Under the pieces are notes generated by a model. The model worked only from the letters and a program-made list of their open reading frames with translations, did no database searches and was not told where the DNA came from. A program made the translations under genes and the position numbers. This document shows positions 22,050-33,638 of a stretch of DNA of 64,000 nucleotides, piece after piece. Location: NCBI RefSeq assembly GCF_004664715.2, contig NC_051070.1, forward strand, positions 44,588,456 to 44,652,455. The letters run 5' to 3'. The DNA comes from Peromyscus leucopus (lineage: Eukaryota > Chordata > Mammalia > Rodentia > Cricetidae). Position 1 is the first letter of the stretch; each line of letters starts with the position of its first letter.

Positions 22050-23985
22050 TCTTGGGAAACCTCCGCTCCGATTTCCACAGTGGCTTTGCCAGTTTGCACT
22101 CCCACCAGCAGTGAATGAATGTTCCCCTTACCCCAGCCCTCGCCTACATGTACTATCATTTGTTTATTGATCTTGGCCATTTGACTGGAGTAAGATGAAA
22201 TCTCCAAGTAGTTTTCGTTTACATTCCCTGATGTCCAAGGATGTTTTATGTAGAGTGGTTCTTAGCTGTTTGTGTTTCATCTTTTGGGAACCCTGTTTAA
22301 ATATGGATTTATTTTCATTCTTCAACGTGCAGTTATCCGGTTTGATTAGCACTGTTTGTTGAAGATGCTGTCTTTTCTACAGTCTGTATTTCTGGTTTCT
22401 TTGTAAAAAAAAAAAAAAAGAAAAAAATCAGGTGCCTATAGGTATATGGAGTTCTGTCTGGGTCTTTAATTTTGTTTCCTTGATCAATGTGTCTGTTTTT
22501 GTGCCGATTTCATGTTGTTTTTATTACTGTAGCTCTGTAGTATAGTCTGGGATGGTGAGACCTCCAGCGGTAGTTTTATTATTAAGGATTGTTTTAGGTA
22601 GTCTAGGTTTTTGTTTTTTTGTTTAAGATTAATTTTTCAATTTCCATGAAGAATTGTGTTGGAATTTGATGAGGGCTGCACCGAATCTGTAGATTGCTTT
22701 TGGTAAGATGGCCAATTAAATAATAATAATCCTACCAATCCATGAACATGGGAGATCTTTCTAAGTTCTGATATCTTCTTCAGTTTCTTTCTTCAGTGTC
22801 TTAAATTTTTATCATACAAGTCTCTTACTTACTTTAGAGTTATCCCAAGATTTTTTTTGAGGCTATTATGAAATGAATTGTTTCCCCAATTTCTTTCTCA
22901 GTCCATTTGCCATTTGTATATTGGAAGGCACTATAGTGATTTTTGTGTGTTAATGTTGTATCTTGCTACTTTGCTGAAAATATTTATATGCTATAGGAGT
23001 TTTTGGGTAGATTTATTAAGGTTAATTATGTCATCTAATCTGCAATTAAAGATACTTGGATGACTTCTTTCTTATTATTTGTAGTTCATTCACCTCTTTC
23101 AGTTGTCTTAATGCTCTAACTAAAACATCAAGTGCTATATTGAGTACATATGGAGAGACTGGACAACCATGTCTTATTCTTGATTTTAATGGAATTGCTT
23201 TGAGTTTCTCTCTACTTAGGTTGTTGTTGGCTGTGGGCCTGCTGTAAATTGACTGTATTATGTTGAAGTATGTCTCTGTATTCCTGATCTCTCCAGGACT
23301 TTTATCATGGAAGGATGTTGGATTTTGTCAAAGGCCTTTTCTGTCTCTAATGAGATGATCATGTGGTTTTTGTCTTTTCATCTTGTTTATGTGTGAATTA
23401 CGTTTATTGATTTTGTTTGTTGACCCATGACTGAATTGTGGGATAAATCCAACTCGACTAATGTGTATGATCTTTTTGATGTGTTCCTGTTTGGTTCGCA
23501 GGTATTTTATTGAGAATTTTGTATCTATGTTTATAGGGGATATTGATCTATGATTTCCTTTCTTTTTTCCCTTTTTGTTGTGTCTTTGTGTGGTTTTGGT
23601 ATCAGGGTAATAGTGACTTTGTAAAAAGAATTTGGAAGGTGTTTATTCAGTTTCTATTTTGTGTAACAATTTGAGGAGATTTTCATTAGTTCTTTGGGGT
23701 CTCGTAGAATTCTCTCCTGAATCCATTTTGTACTTTTTTTTGGTAGTTGGGTGACTTTCAATTACTACTTCTATTTTGCTAGGGGTTATGGATCTGCTAA
23801 GTTATTGATTTCATCCCAATTAACACTGGTAGGTGGTATATATCAAGAAACATATCCAGTTTTTTTTTAGCCTTTCCAGTTTGTTTGGTGGAATATAGAT
23901 TTTTAAAGTGTGCCATTATGATTCTTCAAATTTCCTCAATGTCTGTTATAATGTCTCCTTTTTTTTAATCTCTAAATTTGAATCT
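22050..23985 (-). mobile_element. L1 ORF2 relic, 5'-truncated
   Basis: The antisense of the C-terminal half of L1 ORF2 runs in order, including tgaatctgtagattgcttttggtaagatgg near 22685 and agggatattgatc near 23540. Compared with full L1 it has internal deletions, and the frame is broken by many stops. The catalytic FADD region, around 23030, is damaged. Confidence 0.9.
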
Positions 23986-24194
23986 CAGACATAAACTTCT
24001 GAAATGCAGTTTTAGTCTTAGGACGTCTGTGTGCATGCACAGTTCCTACAAAGAATTTTATTTGCTCTAAGCAAGGGGTGGAAAATGAGCAATTTCACAG
24101 CTTTGACATTGGACTAAAAACAGTCTTAGAAATCCAGCAAGATACAAATGAAATTTTTAAACATTTTTTTTAATGATTTTTTTTTTGTTTTGTT

Positions 24195-24282
24195 TTTTTG
24201 AGACAGGGTTTTGCTCTGTAGTCTAGGCTGTCTTAAAACTCACTGTCTTCTTGCCTTGGCTTCCTGAGTGCTAAGGTTATCT
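24195..24282 (-). mobile_element. B1 SINE fragment
   Basis: tttttttgagacagggttttgc...ttcctgagtgctaaggtta. Confidence 0.75.
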
Positions 24283-24319
24283 CTTATCCTGCAAATCTTG
24301 AGAACACAATTAAAATGAT

Positions 24320-24915
24320 ACTTGTTTTATTTACTTATGTGTGTATTTGTCTGTATTGTGGGGGACCAGCCCCTGCCTTTTACAGGGTTCCTGTGAGGAG
24401 GAGAGAGGAATAAGGAACTTGTAGATGGAATGATAGGCTTAGTGGAGAAGAAGAAAGACAGAAACGCAGGATAGCCTCGGAGGGCCTGGATCCTTATCCA
24501 CTGGCCCTGGACTTTATTCAAAAGCGCTTTTTATAACAATGCCAAGGGACGAGGCAAAAGACCTCCCCATTGCTAGATACAGCCAAGTGTAGACCCTTCC
24601 AAACAACCTGGTACCCAGGCCCATGGTTCAAACCATCCTTTTATGCAGCCCTGCTGGTAAATCAAGCTCAGATCTTACTAGGAAACTTCTATGGGCTCCC
24701 ACACTGTATGTGTGTGTGTGTGTATGTATACATGTGCATGTGAGTGCTCCAGCGAGCACATTTTTGAGAGCACCTATGTGTCACGGCATGCTTGTGGAAG
24801 TCAGAAGACAGCTGCTTTAGGGAGTCGGTTTCTTCCTGACACCATGCAAGTTCTGGGTATTGAACTCGGGTCATCAAGGCTTGACTGACCTGCTGAGCCA
24901 TTTTGCTTGCTCTGT
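24320..24915 (-). mobile_element. B4/RSINE1 SINE split by the solo LTR
   Basis: The tail (24320-24356) and body (24710-24915: gtcagaagacagctgctttaggg...gacctgctgagccattttgc) were separated by the LTR insertion at 24357. Confidence 0.75.
24357..24703 (-). mobile_element. ERV class II-like solo LTR with exact 6-bp target-site duplication
   Basis: The 347-bp element begins tgtgggg and ends ctcccaca, and is flanked on both sides by ctgtat (24351-24356 and 24704-24709). A 6-bp duplication is the mark of ERVK/IAP-type integrases. Read on the - strand it has a TATA box (rc of ttataac at 24531) followed closely by AATAAA (rc of tttatt at 24513). It has no internal genes, so it is a recombination-derived solo LTR. 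Confidence 0.85.
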
Positions 24916-25329
24916 TTTCATCATTTGTCACCATAGCTTTCTGATCAAGATTATCTTCTATACTTGTTATTATCTGTTGTTCTAGCTCAATATATTGAAT
25001 ATAGTTGTGTGATTTTTTTCAAAATGGACTCTTGTTTCTTTACTTTAGGCTCACTATTCGTGAAGCCGCAGGACTCCTCCCCCACCCCGTGTCTTTTTCT
25101 TTAACCACATACTGACCACATGGACATATTTTCTAGAGTTGTGACCCTCGTCATTTCTGTCATGTTCCTTTTATAAGGACTGTGTTTCGCCATGTATGCA
25201 CAGAAGTTTCCTTTTGAGGACTGACTTTCCCGTGAATAACTGGGCCCCTTTTAATCTTGTTAACTCGCAGCCCGCAGAGGACAAAGAGCATTCCCCCCCC
25301 TCTTTTTCTTCAATAATTTTAAATAAATT

Positions 25330-25597
25330 GTGTTTGTGTACTATAACAGGTTTATCTGGGGTGAGGCCTGGAGATGTCTACTCCATCTATGCTGGGAATT
25401 TGGCTGGCTTTTACAGGTCTTGTGCTGGTAACCATAGCTGCTGGGAGTTCATAATTATGACAGCCACATCATGTCCAGAAGGTCACATTTCACAGCTCTC
25501 CTCTCCATTCTCTGATTCAGACATTATTTCTACCTCTTGAAGATGTTTTCTGAGTCTTACCCCTACCCTAGTGCGTGTGTGTGTGCGTGTGTGTGTG

Positions 25598-25645
<48 letters not shown>

Positions 25646-26060
25646 GGGGGAGATAATGAAGACTTCCTGTTTACCACTGAGTATTCTCCGCACTCTGACC
25701 AGGCATGCATCTTTCCACTGAACTGCTGCCCACTCTAAACGAAGTTTCTCTGACTAAGGTCCAGAGCAGCCCAAGTCTATGGGTATATCCATACATATTT
25801 AGAAGGCAGTTTGACAGCATCCATTTAAGTTCTACCCTAGAACTTATGACCTCCCCAGCCACAGGCTCTTGACCAGGATCATTGCACCAGACATGAAATT
25901 GCTCCTTTTGGAGCAGTCTTCAAATCCCGCCAAAAAGTAGTTAGTTATCCTGTAACAGCTCTACCCCTATTGCATCAGTTGACGCTTCTGCTTGGCAGGT
26001 TAGTATTGCAGCATGCAGCGGGCCCAGCTCTGGGTAAGACGATTGACCCAGCTTAATGGG
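25330..26060 (-). mobile_element. L1 (Lx-type) 3' UTR fragment
   Basis: tatctggggtgaggcctgg...accatagctgctgggagttc...cagtttgacagcatcc is similar in order and orientation to the larger fragment at 53755. Confidence 0.6.
25572..25645. repeat. (GT/GC)n microsatellite
   Basis: Over 30 GT units with GC variants, inside the L1 fragment. Confidence 0.97.
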
Positions 26061-26574
26061 GATGTTCGTGCCATTTAGAGTAAGAGCTGCTATCAAGAAT
26101 AGCTTAAGGGTGAATTAGGGAAGCAGGGCGTGGGGAGGGTGATTGCATCCTCCAGGGAAGAGAAGCCTTGACAGGCAGGCCGTGGGGCTGCATCCAGGGC
26201 GAGAGCAACAGCCTTCACGACAGACAAACTGAAGGGAGGAGGCTTAGAGCAAAGGGAGCCTGGAAGCCACAGGAAAGAGGCCCGAGAACATCACACCCAG
26301 TCTTTGCTGATGCCCATGGGGATGTGGATTTGGTAGCGCAGGGAGCAAAGGCCTAAACTATTTAGGGTTTCATTTTAGAGGAATCTTAATAACCGTGAGG
26401 AGGCTGAAGTGTAGGTTATTTGTGTCTTCTTAAAATAGTGCTTGTATAAGAGAAATAGATCCATTTTTAACTTCATTTTTTTCTTCTTCGTTATGTTTAA
26501 AAGAACTTTCAATTATGTGTTTTTATTTAACCCTTCATTATCTTAAACAGAACTTTACAAAAATCCCCAAACAT

Positions 26575-26680
26575 ATGCTCGCTTTGGTGGCACAAATCCT
26601 AAAATTATAATGATACAAAGAAGATTAGCGTGGCCCAGGGCAAGGAGGACATGCAAATTTGTGATGCGTGCCTTATTTTT
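26575..26680 (+). pseudogene. U6 spliceosomal snRNA pseudogene
   Basis: The 106-bp segment aligns end to end with U6 snRNA: atgctcgctttggtggcac at the 5' end, gaagattagcgtggccc in the middle, and atgcaaatttgtgatgcgtg plus a T run at the 3' end. The catalytic ACAGAGA box is changed to ACAAAGA, and about 20 other positions differ, so it is not expected to work in splicing. No clear U6-type proximal element was seen upstream. Confidence 0.95.
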
Positions 26681-26924
26681 GTTAGCCCCACTCAAAGAAA
26701 CAGTCCAGACATGAAACTATTGAAGAGAGTCCTTAAAAATTGTGATAGAGTTGCTGAAGCATAGCTGACCACAGTTGATGGCTTTGAGCAGGGCGTTGGG
26801 GAAGGACTCAGTTTTCTTTAAGGGCCTGGCCCCTAGAAGTTTGACCATGCTTCAATGAGCGTATGGGCAACACAAATTGGATTTGGTGTTTTTGCTTTTT
26901 TTTCCTCTTTTTTCTTTTTTTTTG

Positions 26925-27030
26925 GGGGGGGGCACAAGGGTGGGATGGTGGACCTGGGAGGAATGGGAAGCAGGTGTGATTGGGGTCCATTGTATGAAAT
27001 TCCCAAATAATTAATAAAAATATTATGCTG
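26925..27030 (+). mobile_element. L1 terminal 3' end fragment
   Basis: The phrases gtggacctgggaggaatggg and cattgtatgaaattcccaaa, then attaataaaaatatta, are the end of a rodent L1. Confidence 0.75.
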
Positions 27031-27769
27031 GGGGAAGTCCTGATCCATGTACTGCTGTCATTTGAATTTCCCAATGATTTATTCTTGTGACAAGTTAGAG
27101 TTTTGTCATGGACTTAACGGTGTCTATACCTGAGGAGTCCAGGATGCTACCCCAAGCGACTTGAGATGCTTCAGCAAGGCGGTACTTCCTGCGTCCCCTT
27201 CCTGTTCTCGCCCCTTGGCAGTAACTGAAGGATTTCCCTGCCTCTCTCCTCAGAGTGTCTTGAAGTAGACTGTATCAGAGGGGCATGGCTGTTCTCAATG
27301 CATGTGAGAGAAATAGCAACTATCTGAGGAGGCCAGATTGACAGTAACTAATCCGATGCCACAGGACATCGTGGCTGAGGCCTGCTTCCGTGTGGGCTCC
27401 ACAGTGGTCCTTGTCGGGTCTGAAAGGCAGCCTTGCGGTAGGCGCCATTGGTGAGTGTTTAGACTTGGACTGGGGAGAGAGGTGGCCCTTGACCCTCACT
27501 GTGGTTTTGTTCTCTGTCCCATCACCGATTTTGTTCAAAGACACCACACTCCCCTCTTAAAGAATATTTTGTCCTTATTCCAAGGGCTTTTTGGATCTGA
27601 TAGCGAGTTTTATACCTTTTTCTTTTAAAAAATATTTTTTATCTTCAAAAAAGTAAAAAAAAAACTTTACCTCCTTACTGCTTATAAATACACATTTCAG
27701 TGGTGTTTGGTATCTTTAGTTAGTTATTTGGCAGCTTCACACATGTATATAATGTGTCCGGTTCCTCTC

Positions 27770-28060
27770 TCTTCCTAATCCTTTCTCATCTTCTCCCACC
27801 CCACCAAAGCCCCCTCCTCCCTACTAGCTCCATTCCTGACTTGAGTTTTGAGCGTGATTCCTGTTTAATCAGAGCCCTCTGTGTGGCTGTTGGACTTGGG
27901 GTTGTCCGTTGGAGCCCAGTTATCAGGGGGTATACAGCTAACGGCAATGATTCTCCTCTTGCCCTGACTTTGTCCGTAAGATAAGCAGTGAGGCGTCGGA
28001 TCCCCCACCCCAGGACCCTCCTCTGTTTTTGCACAATGCAATCTTTTTGTTTATGCACTA
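27770..28060 (-). mobile_element. L1 (Lx-type) 3' UTR fragment
   Basis: ctgtgtggctgttggacttgg, then tggagcccagttatcagggg, as in other Lx 3' UTRs here. Confidence 0.5.
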
Positions 28061-28480
28061 GTACCTCAGACACCTTTCAGATCAGAGAGTTTTTAGGTAT
28101 GGAAATAAGCTAAGCAAAATCGATTCTCTTCACCCAAGTGACAACAGTATTTTTCATGTTATTTCTAGATAAGCTGCAAAGCATTTATTTTTGTGCGTTT
28201 TGCCTTTAAACCAAGACAAGGCTCTAGCTCCTATCGTGAGCAAAGAAGGAAATGCACAAGCCAGTGGGCTGCGGGAATGCTGACGGGTGACCGTGAAGCC
28301 GAACAAGATGTGTCCACTGGAAAGCTCAGGAAACAGACAAACCGCTCAGCTGCAGGGCCACTTTTCTCATTTTAACCATACATGCTGAGTTAAGATTTTT
28401 TTTTTTAAAGAATAACTGACTCATTAATCACCCATCGGCGCTTTCATAAATGTGGTCACTGATTCTCCCTCCCCAGGGTC

Positions 28481-28832
28481 TCAGTCACTGTTCTGCTGCT
28501 GTGAAAGGACATCATGACCATGGCAGCTCTTATAAAAGAAAATATTGAATTGGGGCTGGCTTACAGTTTCAGAGGCTTAGTCCATTGTCATCATGGCGGA
28601 GAGCGTGGCGGAGAGCGTGGCAGCAGGCAGGCATGCAGCTGGAGGATAGCTGGGAGCTATAACCTGGTCCACAGCAGAGAGAGAGAACCATTGGACCTGG
28701 CATGGGCTTTTGAAACCGTACAGCCCACCCCCAGGGACACACTTCCTCCAACAAGGGCACCCTTTCCGAACCTTATAATCTTCTCACATAATGCCGCTCC
28801 TGGATGACCAAGCATTCAACCATTTTCCTCAA
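28481..28832 (+). mobile_element. Rodent MaLR-like repeat
   Basis: ctgctgtgaaaggacatcatgacc...ttggggctggcttacagtttcagagg...ccaacaagggcaccc recall a common rodent LTR-type repeat. The family is not resolved. It contains a doubled ggcggagagcgt unit near 28594. Confidence 0.55.
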
Positions 28833-29116
28833 ATCACCACCCTACTATTGTGTCGAACACCTTTCTTCCCTCATTCCTTCTTAACCTTTTTATCATTCTG
28901 TCCTTCTGTGACTCACAAGTGTGTACTTTCTGAAGCTCCAAGCCATGAAACCAAATAGATTAAGATGGGAAACTGTTGTTCAGCTATTGGAAGTTATTAA
29001 GGCGTAAGTAAGATCTTCCGTAGTCTCAGGCTAAAATAAGCACATTACCAAGATGGTTCCACCTGGCCAATTACTGTTTGAAGTAAGCTAGGATGAATAG
29101 GAAACACAGAGTGAAA

Positions 29117-29118
<2 letters not shown>

Positions 29119-29160
<42 letters not shown>
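29119..29160. repeat. (GT)n microsatellite
   Basis: About 20 GT units at the tail of the following SINE. Confidence 0.97.
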
Positions 29161-29161
<1 letters not shown>

Positions 29162-29338
29162 AGGTGTGTGTATGTACAGGTGTGTGAAGGTCAGAGGTCA
29201 GTGCCAGGCGTCTTCCTCAGCTGCTCTCCATCTTGGTTTTTGAGACAGGGTTTCTCAGTGAACCTGGTACTTGCTGACTGGCTAGGCTGGCTGGCCAGTG
29301 AGCCCCGAGGATCCTCCCGTCTTGACCTCTTCAGCTGC
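29161..29338 (-). mobile_element. B4-like SINE
   Basis: gaaggtcagaggtcagtgcc...gagacagggtttctcagtgaacc...gctggctggccagtgagcccc. Confidence 0.7.
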
Positions 29339-30256
29339 ATCAAAGTCAGTTCTCTCACAAGTAGAGCTTCAGTTCAAAGTCGGGGGAGAGGAGAGCCTTG
29401 TGCTCTTAAGGGTCCAGTAGAAGAGAGGACCCCGGGATTCAGTCACAAGGTAGACTTTCCCGAGTACTCGATCATAAAGGTCATGGAAGATGTGCCCTCA
29501 GTGTGAACTTGGTCCAGAGGCTCCTGGGTCACAGGGCAGCAGCCTTGGCGCCTCACCAGTGCCCTCTGTGGTTGGTGACGACCTGGGATTCTGCCTCTAC
29601 TATGGAGTCTCTCCCAGAGGAGCTGTCACAATCAGTGTGAAGAAGGACCTTCTCACGACTAGTGAACATTTGTTTGAAACCTTCCTAATCAGACCTTCTA
29701 ACATCCGGCACGCACGCAGAGAATTTCTCCTTGCTACCAGATCAGGCTCTTGACGAGGGGTGACAGTTCTTTGCAGTTGGATTGAAGGCTTTCAGCAGAA
29801 GGAGCGTATGCTGTTTGGTTGACTGGAAGGAGAAGCTAGGAGGTGGAAGAAAGCAGAGCAGGCGGGAGACTGAGAGGGGACGTGTGCCGTGTGGTGTCAT
29901 GTGAGTTGTGACATCTCATCATGCGGCCTAAGGAGTGAGAGGCTCTTCATAATTTGTAGCGTTTTATCTAGGTCCTGGGCGAGCTTTTGGGATGAGCCAT
30001 CTTGCTTGTACAACTCAAGGAAGGTGCCAGGATGTGGGCTGGTCGGATCTATAAGGATGGTAACCCTGGTGGGTAGTCCCCACTTTATCCGGTCTTGTCA
30101 TGTTGGCTCCAAGAGCGGGTCAGAGCTGCTCCTGGGAGGTCTTGACTTCAGAGGGAAGTCGTGGTTTTCACCATTCATTGTAGCGTGGTAGCCTTTCCAT
30201 GGCACTCCTCACTGAATGTAAGGATGGATCTTTGAGCTGCGCTTCTCCAAAGCCTA

Positions 30257-30318
30257 CCTCCCACCCCCCCTCACCCCCCCACTCCCACCCCCCCCACCTC
30301 CCGCCACCCCCCTTCCCA
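30257..30318. repeat. C-rich tract
   Basis: Six or more runs of five to nine C lie within 62 bp, able to form an i-motif or, on the - strand, a G-quadruplex. Confidence 0.85.
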
Positions 30319-30644
30319 GCTTACCACCCTGTTCTCACGAGTGTTCTGCATTTAGCTGTACGAGATGAAGTCTCCTGGGCTTGGCTGTCCAGCATGTTCA
30401 ATAGAAGCTCCTCTCCTGCCTCACACATTTCACCAGCCCTTTGTACTTACAGTAAAAGGCGGGTTCCTCCTCGTGCCTGGCAGATCCTGACTCATCTCTT
30501 GCAACTTCATGTCTTGATCCTTTCCATCCACTCCGGCAGTTATTTGCCTTGACAGTGGCTGGTGAACACTTACTTACCTTTTCCAGGAAGCTCTTAGAAT
30601 TCATGCCTGGAAAATACTCTCTGAACTTAATAGCACAATGAAAT

Positions 30645-30888
30645 CATCATCGTAATAATACTTGGTGCCACTTACTGAGATTTTCTGTAGGCCAAATACT
30701 CTTCTAAGTGTTCTCCAGATGCACTGTATCATTAACTTTAAAGCAATAAGCTTATAAAGTTGCTATTCTGGCCTTCTGTTTTTGGATAGGAAATGTGGCC
30801 ATAGAGAAGTGGGGTATCCTAGATTCATGTTGTTAGTGTGTTGTAGAGCCTGGCTTGAAGTCAAGATTCCAGACCCGTTCTCTGGTAC
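30645..30888 (-). mobile_element. MIR SINE (ancient, mammal-wide)
   Basis: cttactgagattttctgtaggcc...taaagcaataagcttataa...gagcctggcttgaagtc follows the reversed MIR consensus from end to end. Confidence 0.75.
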
Positions 30889-31574
30889 TGAAGTTTCAGA
30901 AGTATTTTGTTACCATCGACTTGCAGTGATTTCCCGGTGGACGCTCTCAGAACACACTGCAAAGTGAACCTGAAACTCAAAGTAAACATCAACATGACCT
31001 CATTACCTTCCGAACAAGAAACTTCTCTCAGATTTTCTAGCTTATTGATAATATAAGGCATTATTATTAAAGTTACAAATGAACTCTGATATCACACAAA
31101 TTTCATCTCAACCATTCATACAGGCCCCATTGGCACGTGGGAGGTAATGTCCTGGGCATTTGAGATACCCCCATGGCAGTCTAGTGGGACAATTTTTAAC
31201 TTTGGTTTTCCGCACTGTTTTTGCCTTGGAGGCTCACTGTAGTATTGTTATTCTGGCATTGAATTCAGAATAAGTGTGAGCTGTCCTGGACCCCTCTTGA
31301 AGACAGTGTTATGATGTGTCTCCTGAGGACAGTCTTATAGATAGGCTCTGGAGCAGTCTGCCTCTCTCTTTCCTTTCTCTTTTTCTTCCAATTAAAGTAA
31401 AACATTACATTTTTACTACATATAATAAACTCAGGGACTTAGTATTTCAATACAGGTTGTAAAATAGGTGAATTACATGGTGGACATATTTTGTGGGGAA
31501 GCACAGAGAATGAGAACATACTGTAGTATCGAACAGGTGGCCATTGAGATGAGTCTCACTGAGATCACGGTTTG

Positions 31575-31792
31575 AAGGAAGCTGGACCTGGTGGTGTGCC
31601 CTTGTAATCCAGGGTCGGGGAGGCAGAGACAGGTGAACCTTTGGGGCTCAGTGGTCAGCCGGGTTTGTCTCTCTGGTGTGCTCCAGGCCAGTGAGAAACC
31701 CCATCTTTTAAAGGTAGGTGGTGCCTGAGGAATGACACCCACAAATATCACTTGGCCTCTACTCACATGCACACATCAAGGTGCATGCATCA
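31575..31792 (+). mobile_element. B4 SINE
   Basis: cctggtggtgtgcccttgtaatc...gtgctccaggccagtgagaaa...tgcctgaggaatgacaccc. Confidence 0.75.
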
Positions 31793-32173
31793 AGGACTTG
31801 TATCAGGACAAAAATGAACATCCTCCCCTGGCCCAAAGACTTGAAGTGCGAGAGTTAACCGGATGAGGGAAGAGCAGTAGCCAGTACCTAGGCCTGAGCC
31901 ATGCTTTTCCAATTAAAAGCAAAAAGAGTAATTGTGGACGGAAGGGTCCAAGAGAGTCAAAGACTAGGTGGGGTCTGAGAGCTTGGAGATTTTGCTCGGG
32001 GCAGTGGGAGTGACCTGACATTCTATAAAGCACTCAGCAGAATCCAGTCCGGAGTCACAGAGGCCCTCCTACCTCTCCAGGCACATCGCCCGCTGTCTCC
32101 CTTGGAAACGCTTCTAGATATTTGCTCCAGAATGCCCTCTGGAGAGTCCCCAGGTGTCTATGCTGTCTTGAGT

Positions 32174-32625
32174 CTGTCCCAATCTGCTTTCTGTTGCTGG
32201 GACAGAATACGTGGGGAGAGCAATCGAAAGAGAAGGTTTTGTTTTGGTTCACGGTTCTGGAAGTTTCAGTCCGCGGTCATTTGGCTCTATTACTTGTGGC
32301 CTGTGGTAAAATGGAGCATTGTGGGAAGGAACACATGGCTGAGCCAAGCTGCTCATCTCCGGGTGTCAGGGTGTGGGGACATGGAGATTGAGAGAGGTTG
32401 GTGACCAAATGTATCCATTTGCTGGTCTTCCCCCGACCCAGTAAATGACCCAGTTCTTTCAGGTAGGCCCCACCCTTCTGTCTCCTAATGGCTTAGCAAT
32501 AGATCAATAGATTAGTGAAGTCCAAGCCCTCATGATTGACCTCTGCCTCTAAACACAGACGCATTGGTGACCAAGCCTTCACCATGTGAGCCTTTCAGGG
32601 GCACTTCAGATCCAAACCTTTGTAT
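32174..32625 (+). mobile_element. MaLR LTR
   Basis: tgctttctgttgctgggacagaa...ggaagtttcagtccgcggtc...ggtgaccaagccttcaccatg...gatccaaacc. Confidence 0.65.
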
Positions 32626-32849
32626 ACCCTAACTATGCTTTTTGTTGTTGTTGCATGGAGGCCTTCCATGGAGGCTGCTTCAGGGAGTCCTTCCTTGACT
32701 CCCACTTAGGCTGGCTGAAATATTCTTTCCTGTCTGAGCTACCACACATAGTTCTTTGTGTACGTGTTTGCCGTAGTAACTAACGTCTAACAGCGTCTGT
32801 TGTTTATCACACTAGCCTGTCCATTCTATCCTGCTGACATCCCCTTTGT

Positions 32850-32950
32850 ACAAAGGAATATGCAGATGTTAATAACTTGCCTAAGTTCATCAGTTACTTG
32901 CACTGAAGCTAGGAATTACACATGGGTCTGGCTCCAGAGGCCATTTGCTC
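32850..32950 (-). mobile_element. MIR SINE fragment
   Basis: aataacttgcctaagttcatcag...gggtctggctccagaggcc. Confidence 0.65.
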
Positions 32951-33079
32951 CAGAGGTCAGTGTATGACCCGCACCTCTAACATTCTCACCTTATATAAGC
33001 TGTGCGGAAGTCACATCCATTGCAGATGTTAGTTTGCTTTTGTTAAATTCATTAAATTTGTTCTTTGACAATTCCATTG

Positions 33080-33302
33080 ATGAATTTGATTATCCTCACC
33101 CCAACCTTCTTTTATCTCCTTCTCTACCCTGCCCCACCCCTGTCTCTTTCTCACATTCATGTCTTTTTGTTTTGTTTGGTGGCCCACTGAGTTTAACTGG
33201 GGCTGTCTGTGTGGCCTTGGGTTTGGGACTGTCCAGGGGAGCCTGGTGGATTCGCCAGTGGGTACGCAGCTGAAGACAGTGACTCTCTGTCTCCCACAAT
33301 CG
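33080..33302 (-). mobile_element. L1 (Lx-type) 3' UTR fragment
   Basis: gtggcccactgagtttaactggg, then gtgggtacgcagctgaagacag. It ends about 225 bp before the 33528 exon. Confidence 0.6.
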
Positions 33303-33527
33303 ATCAGTGGCCGATTGCACCTGCAAATTCTTTGGGAACCATGTGAATTTCACTTTTACTTTCTGGTGCTTTATGTGCATTCTCTTGATTGGCCTGTGAT
33401 GTGAATGAAACATTCGCTCCTGGCATTTGTAAGATGTGCGCCACGGTGTTCGGAATTCCGGGTTCTGAATGGGATTTGGTTCTGGGTTGGGTTTTCACCC
33501 TGTCGCTGTGCTCTGTTCTGTCCCCAG

Positions 33528-33638
33528 ACCAGCATTAAAGAGGGACAGCTGCTGAAGCAAACCAGCTCCTTCCAAAGGTGGAAAAAGAGATACTTCAAAC
33601 TTCGAGGCCGGACACTTTATTACGCAAAAGACTCAAAG
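33528..33638 (+). CDS. Dgkh: Dgkh coding exon: first half of PH domain
   Basis: This 111-bp exon gives 37 codons, [11 protein letters not shown]... to ...YYAKDSK, in phase 0 at both ends. The acceptor is a pyrimidine-rich tract ending in tccccag and the donor is gtaact. The protein is the start of a pleckstrin-homology domain: the 'EGQLLKQ' first strand, then the basic '[18 protein letters not shown]' strands that typically form the phosphoinositide-binding face of PH domains. In type II DGKs the PH domain directs membrane or endosome localisation. The residues before it (a low-complexity N terminus in the family) must come from an exon upstream of the window. Confidence 0.96.

Larger units (their letters stand above)
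1..33527 (+). other. Dgkh intron 1 (3' part, inferred)
   Basis: No exon could be recognised here; in particular there is no match to the short basic stretch expected just before the PH domain. Because the exon at 33528 begins inside the protein, everything upstream is taken as intron 1, which is very long in mammals. Large non-repetitive parts in which I see nothing further are about 390-840, 3750-4260, 4805-5480, 9440-9770, 9940-10320, 11622-12050, 12216-12890, 14750-15140, 16810-17270, 17330-18070, 18360-20085, 24916-25320, 26061-26570, 27030-27770, 29340-30250 and 30890-31570. Confidence 0.7.

Noticed and set aside
22050..23985. L1 ORF2 as a live retrotransposon
   Set aside because: It is 5'-truncated with internal deletions, many stops and a damaged catalytic region.
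26575..26680. Functional U6 snRNA gene
   Set aside because: The ACAGAGA box and many paired positions are mutated and no U6-type upstream promoter is seen.
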